From positions 38,355 to 102,354 of the forward strand of contig NZ_RHOT01000003.1 in NCBI RefSeq assembly GCF_003946675.1: 64,000 nt of DNA, in the 5' to 3' direction. How positions within the stretch are numbered: position 1 is the first letter of the stretch; every line of letters starts with the position of its first letter. Source of the DNA: Lapidilactobacillus gannanensis (GTDB lineage Bacteria; Bacillota; Bacilli; Lactobacillales; Lactobacillaceae). Below the pieces are notes generated by a model that made no database searches, was not told the origin of the DNA, and saw nothing but the letters and a program-made list of their open reading frames with translations. A program made the position numbers and the translations under genes. Shown piece by piece: positions 63,518 through 64,000 of the stretch.

Positions 63518-63761
63518 GTGTGAGGGGCAACGTACTTTTGGCGTAGCCTAACTTCGATTATTTGATTGAGCTGGTGCAACCAGATCGGGCAAATAATCAA
63601 GTTAGGCCTAGCCATTTGTTGCCCCGAACACGTTTCAACCAGAGTGTGAGGTGCGACGGTTTTTTGGCGTAGCGTAATTTCAATTATTTGATTGGGCACT
63701 GCAAGTGACCGAGCAAATAATTAAATTAGGCCTAGCCATTTGTTGCCCCGAACACGTTTCA
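63518..63761. repeat. Family C: two tandem palindromic units (126-bp period)
   Basis: Each unit begins GTGTGAGG, contains GGCGTAGC.TAA.TTC.ATTATTTG and the inverted CAAATAAT.AA.TTAGGCCTAGCC, and ends GTTGCCCCGAACACGTTTCA. In unit one GGGGCAAC and GTTGCCCC enclose the palindrome. The end motif GAACACGTTTCA also occurs in family A. An apparent minus-strand ORF through it is repeat-derived. Confidence 0.75.
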
Positions 63762-63929
63762 GACAATCCAACTAGTTCCAAGTAAAAATTGCTAAGACCT
63801 AAAGAAGAACTAATAGCCAACCAAATTTTGACTTTATACTGTTTAAAACCTAACTGGATTCTGGCTGATTGTAAAGCAATCGGCTATGGCAACTTTCGTA
63901 ACACAAAAAAGCTAGTATGCGTCGGCTAT

Positions 63930-63984
63930 ACTCCTTCTTGGGTAGACAAGCAAATAATTAAAGCTTGTCTTCCTAGGAAGGAGT
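63930..63984 (+). promoter_or_regulatory. Hairpin that hides a ribosome binding site
   Basis: ACTCCTTC (63930-63937) pairs with GAAGGAGT (63977-63984) and GACAAGC with GCTTGTC. The 3' arm contains the AAGGAG that stands seven bases before ATG 63991. Translation of the gene starting there would be blocked while the hairpin is formed. Confidence 0.6.
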
Positions 63985-63990
63985 TTTTGT

Positions 63991-64000
63991 ATGGGCCGGA
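63991..64000 (+). CDS. Start of an unidentified gene (cut by window edge)
   Basis: ATG GGC CGG (Met-Gly-Arg) after AAGGAG and a seven-base spacer. Only three codons are present, so the product cannot be named. The sequestering hairpin before it resembles those protecting some transposase genes, but that is only a possibility. Confidence 0.4.

Noticed and set aside
63454..63699. Minus-strand ORF of 81 codons with an internally repeated sequence
   Set aside because: It runs through the tandem family C palindromes; the protein repeat is only the DNA repeat translated, and it has no ribosome binding site.

Overview
The window comes from a low-GC Gram-positive bacterium, most likely a member of the Lactobacillaceae. 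The signs are a CggR-controlled gap-pgk-tpi-eno cluster, a thiamine-dependent pyruvate oxidase, a comG pseudopilus operon next to ackA, an XRE-potABCD operon, and the glmM-cdaR-cdaA and rapZ-yvcK-whiA clusters, all with AGGAGG-type ribosome binding sites. A Loigolactobacillus-like species would fit, but nothing in the window proves genus or species. No prophage, plasmid gene, CRISPR array or complete insertion sequence was found. Nearly all of it reads as core chromosome.

Layout. 1-5.1 kb (minus): partial ackA, a YtxK-like methyltransferase and a complete comGA-comGG operon. 5.2-8.1 kb: yebC, a VanZ-like gene and a DUF4097 protein. 8.2-11.3 kb: a three-gene ABC importer of the TrpX family, preceded by a leader with a tyrosine-rich short ORF and a terminator. 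11.3-14 kb: sfsA, degV and a TauE/SafE exporter. 14.2-19.9 kb: glmS and cdaA-cdaR-glmM, which link amino-sugar supply to c-di-AMP signalling. 20.3-24.7 kb: polyamine importer with its XRE-cupin regulator. 25-28.7 kb: quinone-oxidoreductase-like gene, murB, and two nucleases. 29-32.7 kb: pyruvate oxidase and a multicopper oxidase. 33.5-37.3 kb: heterodimeric ABC exporter and a small gene. 37.5-41.4 kb: small membrane protein, membrane glycerophosphodiesterase, FetAB-like exporter. 41.7-45.2 kb: TetR regulator with two palindromic sites, two genes of unknown function, an LCP ligase. 45.4-49.3 kb: secG-esterase-rnr-smpB. 50.2-56 kb: cggR-gap-pgk-tpiA-eno. 56.6-59.4 kb: clpP with a CtsR box, a GT8 glycosyltransferase, a second TauE paralogue, tRNA-Arg(CCG). 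59.5-63.4 kb: rapZ-yvcK-whiA-OhrR-like and a DUF308 membrane protein.

The unexplained part lies between genes. Three families of dispersed, structured, non-coding repeats recur. Family A (about 80-260 bp, at least seven clear copies) carries the terminator hairpins of many genes. Family B (four loci, up to about 670 bp) is built from arms of about 170-200 bp, each able to fold on itself, placed in inverted orientation around a structured centre. Its copies differ by paired, compensatory base changes, which suggests selection on an RNA or DNA fold. Family C is a tandem pair of palindromic units near the right edge.

The strongest single regulatory candidate is the leader of the TrpX-type ABC importer. 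It has a promoter, a ribosome binding site, a 19-codon ORF ending in YYYVYYG, alternative hairpins and an intrinsic terminator. This looks like ribosome-mediated attenuation responding to tyrosine, in a group of bacteria that normally uses T-boxes for this job.
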